Position numbers and translations under genes: made by a program | Shown here: positions 24,265 through 34,312 of the stretch, one piece after another | Position numbering within the stretch: position 1 is the stretch's first letter | Layout of the letters: each line of letters begins with the position of its first letter | Origin: SAR324 cluster bacterium | GTDB lineage: Bacteria > SAR324 > NAC60-12 | DNA: 64,000 nucleotides | Reading direction: 5' to 3' | NCBI GenBank assembly: GCA_015231825.1 | Contig: JADGAV010000015.1 | Coordinates: 1 to 64,000 of the forward strand | The notes under the pieces: generated by a model | Database searches by the model: none | Seen by the model: the letters and a program-made list of their open reading frames with translations, nothing else | Told to the model about the DNA's origin: nothing

Positions 24265-26856
24265 TCATTTGCTGTCCAAATGGGTCACACCATCCCAGTT
24301 TTCATCCCAGCCGACTTTCAAAAAGTGATCACAGTTTTTTATAAATTGGGCCGCGGCCCGATCACCCGGATCAAGATCCAGGCATTCTTGAAACAATGGT
24401 TTGGATTCTTCAAACTTGCGTTGATAGTACTTGCTGATTCCCTGCTTGAATAGGTCCTGGGTGGAAAGTTTCAATTGCGCTTCTTCCGGAGAGATATTGC
24501 CAAAGACTTCATACACCGTCACCGGTTCTGATTTTCCTTTGACGGTCACTTTGTCTATGATACGGATCTCATAGGCGGAATGTTCCTCTAAAGCGTGAAA
24601 AGTATTTTCAGAAATCAGCATGGCTGCTCCATACATTTTTGTCATTCCTTCGATTCGGGCTGCCAAATTGACAGAATCGCTGATCACTGTGCTTTCCATC
24701 CGGTTTTGCTCACCGATCGTCCCCAGCATCAGCTTTCCAGTGTTGAGGCCGATACCGATTCGGATGGGAGGTTTTCCCTGTTTCGCCCGTTCCCGATTAA
24801 AATGATCCACTTGTTCCAACAGCGATACTGCAGCATTGACTGCATTGTCTGCTGAGTCAAAGAGTGCCATGACGGCATCCCCGATATATTTGTCAATGAA
24901 ACCCTTGTGTTGTCGAATCACCGGTCCGACCTGATTCAGATAGGCATTGACGAATTCAAAGGTTTCCTGGGGAGAAAGAGCCTCCGAAATACTGGTGAAA
25001 TCTCTAATATCACTGAATAATACGGTCATTTCACGTTCAATATTGTCTCCTAAATTGACATGCAAGATGCTGTTTTTATCCATCAGTTCCAAAAATTCAA
25101 ACGGGACAAATCGTTGAATTGCCTGGTTGGTATCATTTAATATTTCATTTTGTTCCTGAACGGTCGCATTGAGTCGCTGGAGTTCATCAATATTCGACTT
25201 CAACGCACTCACCATGATGCCTAAAGATCCATAAATACTCGACTTGTCCTGGTTCTGATCAAAGGTGACATTCAGCTCGCCATTGGCAATACGATTTGCC
25301 AGAGCAGCGATCTGATCCGGTTCTCCTCCCACCCGGCGGAGGATACCGGATCGCAGAATCAGGCCGAACCCTGCACCATAGATCAAAGCAATCAGTCCGA
25401 CAATGACAGCGAGCAGTCCAGCGTTGCCTTCATCAATTTCTGCTTTCAATGTCGTCATTCCGGTAAGTCCCTGTACCATGAAAAAAAAGGACTTCAACTG
25501 CATTTCCATTTCAAGTTGCGCTCTCAACGTTTGAGAACCCTCCTGCTCTCGTAGAGTCGCTGTTTCATGGGTTTTTCCCATAGAAATGTCAGATCGGGCG
25601 AGAGATGTGAATCGATTATGAGCTGCCCTAATCATCTGGAGATGCTCGAAAATGGGTGTCAATTGCTTCCGGGCCTGCTCGATTGCTTCAGGTTCTTCTC
25701 GTTCAATTGTCGTAAAAAAATTGATTTGATCGAGGGCATTGTCAATCAGCCTGGTGACTTGCCAGGAGTTTCCTTCAAAGTCAACAGTGGCCGATTTCAG
25801 TTCGGTTTTTTGAGCATCCCCGGGATTTTCGTACTGTTCATGAGTGAGTCGAAGCGCTTTGTGAAAACTGAATACCTGTTTGCTTTGTTTGTCCCGGATA
25901 TTTGCGATCGCCACTGTCAATGGCAATTCAAGTTCGGAAATTTCAATGAGTTTTTGTTCCAATGACTCCAGTCCCGCGATGCCAGTCCCGTTTGAAATGA
26001 TCAATAATCCAAGCAGTCCTCCCACCAAAAGACTCATTTGTGCCCTGAGCTTTGGTTGATGACCCGGACCTTTAGAAGCATTTTCCATAAAAAGGAGCAA
26101 AGCAAATTTTCCGGCACCCAAAAACATGACAATGATCAGAAAGCTTCCAAGCAGGTTTAGAGATGACTCTGCCATATATTCGGCATAGTTGACTTGCCCT
26201 TCAATGATCAGAATAATTTGCTCTTTCAATGAATCCGAAATCTGGGGGATTACGACCTCGCGGGATTCGGGGCTCAGGGAATCTGCCTCCGGCAGAATCT
26301 GTTTGAGTTGGGTGAGCATTTTTTGATAACTGTGATTGACCTGGTCATCCTCAGCAGACTCGTTGGCCTGGCTGATTAGAAGAATTGCGGTTTCAACTTC
26401 TTGGGGGAGCTTGGCAATCGCCTGGCCGATGGGGATTTGTTCTTGACTGAGAGTTTCGAGCCTTCCATAAATATCAAAGAGTTTCACTGCTCCAATCAAA
26501 TTGGCGACGAGTGCCAACGCTGCCAATCCAGATAATATTCGCTTCAGCAGCCACTCTTTTCGTCGGGCAGAGTAGTAGCCGATAAACAGCGTTGTCAGAG
26601 CCATCCCCAGAATTCCTGCAATTCCAATTTGGATCAGTTCCCCTGGCGCCTGAAATACCGAAGTTGCAGAATTTTTTGCAGCGAGGTCTCGAAGCGTATC
26701 TTCCCACTGGTAGCTTGTCATGAAAGGCTTCAGTTCCTCTGATAGAAACATGAAACACCCGGCGTTGAAAGCAATTGAGCCGAGTATGCAAAGCATTAGA
26801 ACAGCAAATAGTAATTTGCTGTTCTTGCTGGCTGATAGATTTTCAAGATTGTTCAT
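24265..26856 (-). CDS. Large membrane-bound class III adenylate/guanylate cyclase
   Basis: The protein has 863 residues. N-terminal spans are at ~13-35, 74-92 and 100-122, followed by helical, sensor-like extramembrane regions; further spans lie at ~225-250 and 270-290, then near 485-505. A HAMP-like linker follows (GGEPDQIAALANRIANGELN). The catalytic domain (~605-790) carries LFSDIRDFTSISEA (metal Asp ~615) and DKYIGDAVMALF (second metal Asp), with IRIGIGLNTGKLMLGTIGEQ and VISDSVNLAARIEGMTK. The C-terminus has TPR-like helices (YYQRKFEESKPLFQECLDLD). The helical inputs suggest chemoreceptor-like sensing of an unknown ligand. It is paralogous to the cyclase at 14185, which has much shorter input. 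Confidence 0.9.
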   Translation of the reverse strand: MNNLENLSASKNSKLLFAVLMLCILGSIAFNAGCFMFLSEELKPFMTSYQWEDTLRDLAAKNSATSVFQAPGELIQIGIAGILGMALTTLFIGYYSARRKEWLLKRILSGLAALALVANLIGAVKLFDIYGRLETLSQEQIPIGQAIAKLPQEVETAILLISQANESAEDDQVNHSYQKMLTQLKQILPEADSLSPESREVVIPQISDSLKEQIILIIEGQVNYAEYMAESSLNLLGSFLIIVMFLGAGKFALLLFMENASKGPGHQPKLRAQMSLLVGGLLGLLIISNGTGIAGLESLEQKLIEISELELPLTVAIANIRDKQSKQVFSFHKALRLTHEQYENPGDAQKTELKSATVDFEGNSWQVTRLIDNALDQINFFTTIEREEPEAIEQARKQLTPIFEHLQMIRAAHNRFTSLARSDISMGKTHETATLREQEGSQTLRAQLEMEMQLKSFFFMVQGLTGMTTLKAEIDEGNAGLLAVIVGLIALIYGAGFGLILRSGILRRVGGEPDQIAALANRIANGELNVTFDQNQDKSSIYGSLGIMVSALKSNIDELQRLNATVQEQNEILNDTNQAIQRFVPFEFLELMDKNSILHVNLGDNIEREMTVLFSDIRDFTSISEALSPQETFEFVNAYLNQVGPVIRQHKGFIDKYIGDAVMALFDSADNAVNAAVSLLEQVDHFNRERAKQGKPPIRIGIGLNTGKLMLGTIGEQNRMESTVISDSVNLAARIEGMTKMYGAAMLISENTFHALEEHSAYEIRIIDKVTVKGKSEPVTVYEVFGNISPEEAQLKLSTQDLFKQGISKYYQRKFEESKPLFQECLDLDPGDRAAAQFIKNCDHFLKVGWDENWDGVTHLDSK

Positions 26857-27475
26857 AGGTCTCCTGTCAGCAAGATGCCCAATTGCTTGTTTTCTTTATA
26901 TATTTTAAAAACTGAAAAATTCTGTTCTTTGCATTTTGATTGAGATTCTTTGTCAAATTTTTCCCTCGGTATAAAATCCGGATCCGGTACGTCCTTTATT
27001 GGAATGGTCACGGAGCCAGCAGCATGAACTGCTGAATCGTCTAAATTGGAAGGGCAAAACGGCTCAAAGTAAACAACACCGGTTCTCAAAGAGACTTTGT
27101 GAAGAATTTCCTGAATTTTGTTTTAAAATCCCCGATCTGGATTAAAAAGGAGGATGCGGATTTATAGATTTATTCGCAGCACATTGCCAGTTCTTTCTGT
27201 TTGAACTGACTTTCTGTGAATGGGTGTTTTTCAAACATTTGGGGCAATAAATTCTCTTTGAGAAGGTTTGTGGGGACCAGGCAAGCGGGCGGTGAAGAAT
27301 TAGCGCCGCTCACCCTGTTGTTTGCAGGGATTGGAGAGAAGACTCAGAAGATGAAGCCTTTTGAATTTCGTTGTGAGCAGGGTTGGACAGGGGGGAATAC
27401 AGGTTTTTGGCTATGAATGCAGGGACTGTTGTATAAAGAGTGATTTCTTTTTTTAGTCCTGCTGTCAAATCAAAG
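26857..27475. other. Intergenic region before the large cyclase
   Basis: AT-rich, with no convincing gene. A 78-codon minus frame (26853-27089) starts only at TTG and shows no known domain; a plus frame at 27216-27416 is likewise unsupported. The cyclase promoter should lie within the first 250 bp. Confidence 0.4.
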
Positions 27476-27515
27476 CCCCCGCAGGCTGAAACAAACGATC
27501 AGTGAGTTGCGGGGG
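27476..27515 (-). terminator. Intrinsic terminator of the LVIVD-repeat gene
   Basis: CCCCCGCA (27476-27483) pairs perfectly with TGCGGGGG (27508-27515), 16 bp after the stop on the minus strand, followed by CTTTGATTT. The loop is long (24 bases) and the T-run imperfect. Confidence 0.55.
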
Positions 27516-27530
27516 AGACTGCTCTGGTTC

Positions 27531-28748
27531 TTATAGATTCATTTCGAGAATGTACAAACCGCCTTTGATTCTTTCAGCACAATAAACGATTCCCCGTTCA
27601 TCGACGTATACATCATTGATCTGGCAGGCATTCACCCGGGAACCTTCCGGTTTAGGAGGCACGTAGTATGCGACTTCCTTGGGTCGGTAGGGATCTTCGA
27701 TGTTGTAAACCCGCACACCTGCATTGAAATATGCCCCGACAATAATGGTGTCTGAATTGTAGGATGGACCTGGCCGGTTTTCGTGAACATTGTGGGTGCC
27801 GAATCGCCCTCCCTTGTTCCCGTATTCCTTGACAGATGGCAAAGGAAACGTACTGATCGGAACAAGGTTGCTTTCTCTCCTGGCATCAACAACCCAGGTT
27901 AATTTGGGCCAGTCTTCTGCATCATCCCGGATGCTCTCATCAGTAACGACCAGCAATTCTCTTTCAAACAAAGGAAGAATCGTGTGAGTAAAGCCCGGGA
28001 AAGGCGGGTGAGGGTTCCATCGGGAAACCACCTGGGGGTTGCTTTTGTCGGAGATATCCAAAATGATTGTTCCACCGTCCAGGTAGGCAAGATAGCATCG
28101 ATCCGGTCTTTCCGGATAGACATTGGTGTTGTGGACCCGAAAAGCATCGCGTCCGTTTTTGGGATAGACACGCTCAGGTGGTGGTTCCGAATCCCCTTCC
28201 CGAGTGCCAGGAAGCCACCATCTGCCGGCTTCTTCGGGTTTACTTGGATTTCGCACATCAATGATGCGGTAGAATTGATCATCATTGGGATTACGAGGTT
28301 GAAAATCTTCTGCACCGCTTGCACAATGAACGTATTCTCCGTCAACGTACCACAGAACGTGAACCCCCCTTGAATAAGGACCGGAACAATCAAAAAAAGA
28401 AATCGATTTGGGTGACTCGGGATTGCTGATGTCAAAGAGTTCCATCCCGGCAGATTCCACACCAACCTGATAGGTCTGGTAGGCAACAGCCATCACATCT
28501 CCGGTCACTTCGAGCGAATTGGAACGCATATTCGTGTGACGCAGCTCTGTCTGAACGATCACTTTCGGGTGGTAAGGATCGGTTACATCGACCCCTGTGA
28601 AATTCTTGGGGGGACCTTCATGGGCGAGCCACATCACTCGTCTGTTGTCCTTAGTGATTTGTAAGGACATCCCTTCTCCAAGTCCTCCGAACCCTTGCAG
28701 GGTGTCGTTGGAAAGTAGTTTCATGTTTAAAGCTTCTGTTCCTGTCAT
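27531..28748 (-). CDS. LVIVD-repeat beta-propeller protein
   Basis: The 405-residue protein consists of repeated blades with the LVIVD-type pattern 'V-D-(V/I)-S-(N/D)-P-x-x-P': [71 protein letters not shown] and [16 protein letters not shown]. No signal peptide is seen, so it is probably cytoplasmic or exported in another way. The function of LVIVD proteins is not established; some are surface or scaffold proteins. The start is uncertain: ATG 28748 is preferred, MKLL at 28724 and TTG at 28784 are possible. It stands alone with a terminator after it. Confidence 0.8.
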   Translation of the reverse strand: MTGTEALNMKLLSNDTLQGFGGLGEGMSLQITKDNRRVMWLAHEGPPKNFTGVDVTDPYHPKVIVQTELRHTNMRSNSLEVTGDVMAVAYQTYQVGVESAGMELFDISNPESPKSISFFDCSGPYSRGVHVLWYVDGEYVHCASGAEDFQPRNPNDDQFYRIIDVRNPSKPEEAGRWWLPGTREGDSEPPPERVYPKNGRDAFRVHNTNVYPERPDRCYLAYLDGGTIILDISDKSNPQVVSRWNPHPPFPGFTHTILPLFERELLVVTDESIRDDAEDWPKLTWVVDARRESNLVPISTFPLPSVKEYGNKGGRFGTHNVHENRPGPSYNSDTIIVGAYFNAGVRVYNIEDPYRPKEVAYYVPPKPEGSRVNACQINDVYVDERGIVYCAERIKGGLYILEMNL

Positions 28749-28959
28749 GACATACTTTCTGAAAAGAATTAAAAATGGAACCAACCGAATAATCCAATGT
28801 GAATTATTTTGTCGGTGAGGACAAATGGCTTTTGATCAATGGGAAGTTTCGATTCTGAAAATTCAGATCCTGCAATTCGTTTTCCCATTCTGAAACTGAA
28901 TACTAACAAAGCAATCGAATTGGCCTGTTATATATCGCTATTCTGAAACTTTTCGAAGA

Positions 28960-29838
28960 CTATTTTCGATCTTTTCCTTCATATACTTCAATCACACGCG
29001 AAGCATCATCTCCGCCCCAACCAGCAGCCTCTGCGCGCTGAAACATCTTACGTGCGGCCGGCACGATTTGCAGTTCCACACCATGTTTCCGGGCGAGTTC
29101 GATGGCAAGCCCCATATCTTTAACAAAAATCTCTACAGCACCTCGCGCTTCGAAGTCCCGTTCCATTAAACGCGGTCCGATTTGGTCCAGCATGGTTCCC
29201 CTGACTGAACCTGACTGCAGGCATTCCATCATCTTGTCATGCGAAATTCCAGCGCGTTCCCCGACCAGAATTGTCTCGGCGAGTAAGGCCACACAGGAAT
29301 TTACAAAAAGATTGGTGACAACCTTCATGGTTGCTCCGGTCCCGCGTTCCCCGGTATAAACAACACCCTGTGTCAGCGGTTCAAGGATCGGCCGCACACG
29401 TTCGAAGACTTCCTGCTTTCCGCCGACCATGATTGAGATCGTGCGCGATGCTACACGTGGATGAGAACCGGAAATTGGCGCGTCGAGCATCTGGATTCCC
29501 GCTGCGGCCAATCGATCAGCGAGATCGGAGTGCCAGGCGGGATCCATTGTACTCATTTCAACCAGGATCAATTCCTTCTTACCCGCCGCAACAATCCCCC
29601 GGCTGCCGAAAGTGTTTTCTTCGATATGCTCAGGCTTGAGCAGAATAGAGAAAACAATATCCGCTGCTTCGGCAATTTCTTTCGCGGAAGCAGCCCTTTT
29701 GCCTCCGGCCTCTTCAAGCATTCTCAACCGCCCGGGATCGGTGTCGTATCCGATCACTGGATAGCCGTCTTCGATCATTGTGCGTGAAAGCGCCAGACCC
29801 ATTTTACCAACGCCGATCATCCCCAGTGTTTCAGACAT
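28960..29838 (-). CDS. NAD-dependent beta-hydroxyacid dehydrogenase (3-hydroxyisobutyrate dehydrogenase family)
   Basis: The protein has 292 residues. The N-terminal Rossmann motif is LGMIGVGKMGLALSRTMIED. The substrate-binding DAPISGSHPRVASRT corresponds to the family DAPVSGG motif. The catalytic lysine is in GTGATMKVVTNLFVNSC (K-x3-N). Members oxidise 3-hydroxyisobutyrate, tartronate semialdehyde, 4-hydroxybutyrate or sulfolactaldehyde-type substrates; the GSHPRV variant does not allow a choice. The start follows AAGGTGA. The gene is directly downstream of tctB on the same strand, so it may act on a compound brought in by TctABC. Confidence 0.88.
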   Translation of the reverse strand: MSETLGMIGVGKMGLALSRTMIEDGYPVIGYDTDPGRLRMLEEAGGKRAASAKEIAEAADIVFSILLKPEHIEENTFGSRGIVAAGKKELILVEMSTMDPAWHSDLADRLAAAGIQMLDAPISGSHPRVASRTISIMVGGKQEVFERVRPILEPLTQGVVYTGERGTGATMKVVTNLFVNSCVALLAETILVGERAGISHDKMMECLQSGSVRGTMLDQIGPRLMERDFEARGAVEIFVKDMGLAIELARKHGVELQIVPAARKMFQRAEAAGWGGDDASRVIEVYEGKDRK

Positions 29839-29949
29839 ACATGTTCACCTTCCTCTGCAATCAGTTTGCAGCCGCAATTCCGGTGTTTTCTGGAACCAAA
29901 TGCGGTAAATCAATGAGCGTGCTCCTTAAATTTCGATACATAAAGTGTG

Positions 29950-30432
29950 CTACTTGTGGAAGATCGACCACCATGTTCCCTCCGGAAACGGAACATAGAA
30001 CACATGGGTGAAAAGTAAGTAGGCGGCGACACAAGCGCAAAGAGGAACAATCACTGCCAATTTAATGTTCGTTTGAGTTTTTTCCAGAGTCAGATAAATC
30101 GATGTGAACAACAGCATTAAAAAGCTGGATAGCCAGAACCCCAATCCGTACATCACAAAAATGTAGATGAGCACAATCGAAATGAAGACGAGTACGTCAA
30201 ATGAAGCGATCCGGTCGCCTGAACTCAAATGAATGCTGTCTGGAAGACGCCTCATCACTGCTCTGAAAATAACGATCAAAAGCAGAGCCGAAGCAATTCC
30301 GAGAACAAGGTAGGTTGCCATCAGGGGAAAAATCCAATCCTTCAGATCATTCCCGGAGTCGGACAAAAACACGGCACCGATGCTGAATAGAACCAGCGCA
30401 GTCAAGAAATCCCGATCGATTAATCTTTGCAT
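29950..30432 (-). CDS. tctB: Tripartite tricarboxylate transporter small permease TctB
   Basis: The 160-residue membrane protein has four spans (~10-25, 35-55, 80-105, 120-150), the size and layout of TctB. The N-terminal DFLTALVLFSIGAVFLSDSG and the C-terminal VPLCACVAAYLLFTHVFYVP then PFPEG are family-like. It is 8 bp downstream of tctA and has an AGGAAG ribosome site. It works with TctA in the inner membrane; TctC delivers the substrate. Confidence 0.88.
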   Translation of the reverse strand: MQRLIDRDFLTALVLFSIGAVFLSDSGNDLKDWIFPLMATYLVLGIASALLLIVIFRAVMRRLPDSIHLSSGDRIASFDVLVFISIVLIYIFVMYGLGFWLSSFLMLLFTSIYLTLEKTQTNIKLAVIVPLCACVAAYLLFTHVFYVPFPEGTWWSIFHK

Positions 30433-30440
30433 CTTGCTTC

Positions 30441-31976
30441 CTATTTATCCTCATCCCCGTTCACAGATCGGTCCTTTTCCTTAGGGGCTGCTCGATCCTT
30501 CATCATATCCACACTGCGTGTCCAGACGACAAAAGCAATCGAAAGAACACTGAGCGCGATCAATATGATGTTGACTGTTCCGGAGAAAAAAACGTTACCG
30601 ATTGAAGTGGCACCGGCTATGTACATTGCCTGGACTAGCGAAGGTTCAATGATGGGTCCCAGAATCAAACCCAACCCGATAGGACCGGGGTGGAAGCCAA
30701 GTCCCTTCACCAGGAATACAAACACTCCAAGCCCAAACATGAAGTAAACATCGAAGATATTGTTCCGGATCGCGTAGGCACCGATCACGGCGAGCAACAT
30801 GATGAGAGGAGCCAGAAGCCGCAAAGGAATGCGGATAATTCGAGCTAAATAAGGGGCAAACAAACTGCCGAGGATAAATGTTACGAATCCTGCCAGCATT
30901 AATGACCAACCAAAGGAATAAACCAGTGTTCCATCGCTTTGAAAAAGTTCCGGGCCGGGATTCAGACCTCTCAGCATGAGAGCACCGGCGATGACTGCCG
31001 CTGGAGATGATCCTGGAACACCAAGCGTGACCAGGGGAATTATTGCCGCTGGAGCTGCTGCATTATTGGCGATTTCCGATGCGGTAACACCGCGCAGATC
31101 ACCTTTACCAAAGCCGCTTTTGTCCTTACTCCAGCGTACGGCCTCGTTATAGGAGACCAAGGCTGCAATGGGGCTGCCGGCCCCGGGCAGAATTCCGATG
31201 AAGGAGCCGATCACTGCAGAACGAACAATGTGAAAAGGATGCGCGAGCACCTTCAGGATAGTCTTCAGGGTTTCACCGCGCTTGGGATGATAATCGGCGA
31301 TTGAATCTTTTTTACGCAGCTGGGCGACCATCGAAAGCACCTGCGGCACTGCGAAGATGCCGATCAGTCCTGCAACGAGAGAAACCCCGCCGCGCAGCTC
31401 CGGAACGCCGAAGGTATAACGTGCAATTTCATTGCCGTGACTGATTCCCACACTACTGATCAGCAAACCGATTCCGCCGCCGGCAAGTCCCTTCAAAATC
31501 GAATCACCCGCCAGGCTTCCGACGATTGTCAGAGCGAAAACTCCCAACCAGAAGAATTCGGGGGGGCCGAATTTAAGGGCAACCTCGATCATAGGCCAGG
31601 CGAGCAGTAAATAACATCCCGCTCCGAAAAGGGCCCCAATAGCAGAAGCAAAGCACGAGGCAACAATGGCTTCGTGTGCCCTTCCCTGAAGACACATGGG
31701 GTGACCGTCGAAGGCAGTGGCCATTGCTGCCGGTGTTCCTGGTGTATTGACCAGTACCGCAGGAATGGCGTCCGAAAACATTGCGCAGACGTAAAGGCCC
31801 CCCAACATAGCCAGGCCGGCACCGGCGGGAAGGTTGAATGTGAAAGGGACGAGCAATGCGGTACCCATCGTGGCGGTAAGGCCCGGTAGCGTGCCAACCA
31901 GCATGCCGATCAGAACGCCTATGGTGAGCCAAAACATGTAGGACGGCGTGAGCGCTTGCATTAGACCTTCGAACAC
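30441..31976 (-). CDS. tctA: Tripartite tricarboxylate transporter large permease TctA
   Basis: The 511-residue inner-membrane protein has about twelve spans. TctA landmarks are IGMLVGTLPGLTATMGTALL (~20-39), DAIPAVLVNTPGTPAAMATA then FDGHP (~68-92), IGILPGAGSPIAALVSYN (~258-275) and PLVTLGVPGSSPAAVIAGAL (~315-334). The start is GTG: an AAGGAG site lies seven bases upstream, which decides against the ATG five codons later. TctA carries out sodium- or proton-coupled transport of di- or tricarboxylates. The order is tctC, tctA, tctB. Confidence 0.93.
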   Translation of the reverse strand: MFEGLMQALTPSYMFWLTIGVLIGMLVGTLPGLTATMGTALLVPFTFNLPAGAGLAMLGGLYVCAMFSDAIPAVLVNTPGTPAAMATAFDGHPMCLQGRAHEAIVASCFASAIGALFGAGCYLLLAWPMIEVALKFGPPEFFWLGVFALTIVGSLAGDSILKGLAGGGIGLLISSVGISHGNEIARYTFGVPELRGGVSLVAGLIGIFAVPQVLSMVAQLRKKDSIADYHPKRGETLKTILKVLAHPFHIVRSAVIGSFIGILPGAGSPIAALVSYNEAVRWSKDKSGFGKGDLRGVTASEIANNAAAPAAIIPLVTLGVPGSSPAAVIAGALMLRGLNPGPELFQSDGTLVYSFGWSLMLAGFVTFILGSLFAPYLARIIRIPLRLLAPLIMLLAVIGAYAIRNNIFDVYFMFGLGVFVFLVKGLGFHPGPIGLGLILGPIIEPSLVQAMYIAGATSIGNVFFSGTVNIILIALSVLSIAFVVWTRSVDMMKDRAAPKEKDRSVNGDEDK

Positions 31977-32153
31977 TGAATTACTCCTTAATGCTTTGCT
32001 GGTTTTGTTACCGGGCCCGCTCTTGTGGCATTTGCCCTCATGAGCAGAGGGTGGTAGAAATACTCGGGTAATCGTCGAGTCTATGCTTCGACGAACAGGC
32101 TGCCCTGGCTTTGCTGCTTGCGATGCCAGGGCAACTTGGTATCCTGAAAGTCT

Positions 32154-33086
32154 CTAGTTAGAGAATTTCTTAATCGAGGCTTCGACATACGCTTTGGCTT
32201 CAGCGGGTGTCTGACGCATTTGCTGCAGGCCGTTCTTTTCCACCATTTCCTTAACTTTCGGATCGGCGGTCGCTTTATTGAGCGCATTATTGAGAATCGC
32301 GACTTTGTCAGCCGGTGTTCCCGGAGGAGCCATAACTCCCCATGTTGTGATGTATGTCCAATTTGGTTCGTTCGGAACACCCGGCAATGCCGCTGAAGAT
32401 CCCGGACCTGCGATCACGAGGGTGTCTACTGTTGCGCGGTGTCTGACGGCATGTGAAGATGAAGTCATCCCTGCATCCACGTGATTTCCCTGCAGCATAG
32501 GCATCATTTTTCCAACACCTCCGGAGACCGGAACATAAGTGGTTTCGATTCCAAGTATTTTTGCCAGTTCAGCAAAATTGGCTTCACCGGTATTCCCGAC
32601 ACCAGCGACTGTCAGTTTGCCTGGATTTGCCTTGGCGGCTGCGACGAATTGATCCAGGGTCTTGTAGGGACTGTTTTTGGGAACCATGAGAGCGCCCACT
32701 GCCCTTGCGGTCATTCCAATATAGGAAAAATCACCGGGCTTGTAGCCGACATCTTTGCCTTTGGCAGAAATAACAATATTGGGAACGACCACGTTGCTGA
32801 TCGAATAGCCATCCGGCTCGGAACGTGCCAGTTCGTTGAATCCGACAGCGCCGCCGCCGCCGGTCTTGTATACGATTCTTATTGTGACGCCAAGTTCCTT
32901 TTCAAGCCCGGGCTGGAGCCTTCGTGCCTGTTGATCAGATCCGCCGCCAGGAGAATAGGGGACGATAAATGTTATGGGTTTTTCGGGGTAGTCCGCTACC
33001 GCAACGCTGGCAGTGACTGTTAAAAATGCGCCAGCAACAGCGCTTAGAATTCCGGCACGCAACAGATATGAAGCTTTTTTCATCAT
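32154..33086 (-). CDS. tctC: Tripartite tricarboxylate transporter binding protein TctC (Bug family)
   Basis: The 310-residue periplasmic protein has a signal peptide (LLRAGILSAVAGAFLTVTAS, cleavage near ASVAVADYP). Bug-family motifs: YPEKPITFIVPYSPGGGSDQ at the mature start and ARAVGALMVPKNSPYKTLDQ further in; the C-terminal MRQTPAEAKAYVEASIKKF is also typical. Bug proteins bind carboxylates such as citrate, nicotinate or aromatic acids. The start has AGGAGG six bases upstream; a second ATG follows immediately. A strong hairpin with T-run (33129-33169) lies 43 bp before the start. A 177-bp gap separates it from tctA. Confidence 0.92.
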   Translation of the reverse strand: MMKKASYLLRAGILSAVAGAFLTVTASVAVADYPEKPITFIVPYSPGGGSDQQARRLQPGLEKELGVTIRIVYKTGGGGAVGFNELARSEPDGYSISNVVVPNIVISAKGKDVGYKPGDFSYIGMTARAVGALMVPKNSPYKTLDQFVAAAKANPGKLTVAGVGNTGEANFAELAKILGIETTYVPVSGGVGKMMPMLQGNHVDAGMTSSSHAVRHRATVDTLVIAGPGSSAALPGVPNEPNWTYITTWGVMAPPGTPADKVAILNNALNKATADPKVKEMVEKNGLQQMRQTPAEAKAYVEASIKKFSN

Positions 33087-33128
33087 TTTTTCCTCCTAAT
33101 AGATTAAATTTCATTCACCTTCAAAAAG

Positions 33129-33169
33129 GGTACTTTTTCGGATTTCATGATGAAACCCGAAAAAGTACC
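33129..33169 (-). terminator. Strong intrinsic terminator or attenuator before tctC
   Basis: GGTACTTTTTCGG (33129-33141) pairs perfectly with CCGAAAAAGTACC (33157-33169), and after one mismatch another 4 bp pair (TTTC/GAAA) around a 5-base loop. On the minus strand it is followed by CTTTTTG, so it would stop minus-strand transcripts coming from the cupin gene, or attenuate tctC if the promoter lies to its right. Confidence 0.7.
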
Positions 33170-33378
33170 TCCACGGTGAAATTCAGTAAAAGTCGATGTG
33201 TCTGTCTGCACAATGTTTTATAGCGCAGGCCATGCCGACATATCAAGCAAAATCTCGTAAATCTCGAAAATGTCAACCATTCACACAGAAGACGAGTGAC
33301 GGGGAGTAAACAGAAAATCTCTTCAGAGTCCTGTTGATTTGTTTTAGCTTTTCACCCGACCGTAAACCGGAAAATAAA

Positions 33379-33771
33379 TCATTTACCAGGATATTTTTTC
33401 TCAGCATCATCAGCGCCTTCAGCCTTGTTGTAGTCCTGATTAAGATCTCCGTCTCCCGGCGGTGACTTGACGGTGAAGAATACGGCAGGGCCATCCACGG
33501 CCCGGCTGCGGTGGTTTGTAAATCGTGGTATGTGTACCAAATCACCGGGTTCCAGGATACGATCTTCGTCGCCCAGAATAAAGTGGAGTTTTCCTTCCAG
33601 GATTAGTGTGAACTGTTCCTCATTCGGGTGCATATGAAGCGGCGGTCCTTCCCCTTCAGGCTTCGTGACAATTCCTGCCTTCATATATTCTCCAGCAACA
33701 CTTTGCATGATCATGGCAGGATTCAAATCAGGATTCTCTTTTTTCATTTCTGCAATATGGTAGATCGGCAT
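33379..33771 (-). CDS. Cupin_2 domain protein
   Basis: The 130-residue single-domain cupin has motif 1 GPPLHMHPNEEQFTLILEG (two His, Glu, as metal ligands) and motif 2 GDLVHIPRFTNHRSRA (His). All four canonical ligand positions are present. The start at ATG 33771 follows GGAAGGA; the longer frame to 33804 is not supported. It is upstream of tctC on the same strand but separated by a terminator. The reaction is unknown; such cupins may be isomerases, dioxygenases or sensors. Confidence 0.8.
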   Translation of the reverse strand: MPIYHIAEMKKENPDLNPAMIMQSVAGEYMKAGIVTKPEGEGPPLHMHPNEEQFTLILEGKLHFILGDEDRILEPGDLVHIPRFTNHRSRAVDGPAVFFTVKSPPGDGDLNQDYNKAEGADDAEKKYPGK

Positions 33772-34312
33772 CTCGTTCCTTCCTAATTCTGTTGGGCGAT
33801 TCAAGTAAAATTTTTCGATTTCTATGGCTTCAAAACAATATCTTTCAAAGTAACAGAAGACACAAATTTTTTACGAAGAGGGCTCCAAAATGTCAATTTA
33901 AAATCAGGTGAAAAAGCAATACGTAAAAAGGAGAGCTGCTTTCCAGGCTGAGCAATTTTTGGTTAAAAGAATCGGAATGAATTTCAAAAAATTTGCCTGG
34001 TACGGCCGTACTTTTCACCTTTTTTGATTGATTGGAATTTTTCGGTTGATGCCCGTAAAAATAGCTCAGAATGCAGTTGCTTTCACTTTTTAAGACTTGA
34101 CAATTAAAGGGGAAAATCGCTAAGCCTTGGTCTTCTGCAGGGCATCCGAATTTGCCATTTTGAAAGCTGTTTTTCGGATTTCAGATGACTGCAGAGTCAA
34201 ATTGAATTCGTCGGGATGTTGCCTTCAATTCTTTTCGAAGGATTATGAAAACATGAAGGCAATCGTGAAAAATATCGATAATCAGCAAAACTTTGCAAGG
34301 AGGGTATAAGTC
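33772..34312. other. Intergenic divergent region between cupin genes
   Basis: About 540 bp with no gene I can support. Promoters for the minus-strand cupin and the plus-strand cupin/hydrolase run must lie here. A 60-codon frame at 34127-34309 shows no domain. Confidence 0.45.

Noticed and set aside
26853-27089. 78-codon minus-strand frame just upstream of the large cyclase
   Set aside because: Starts only at TTG without a ribosome site, no domain; its end simply spans the cyclase ribosome site.
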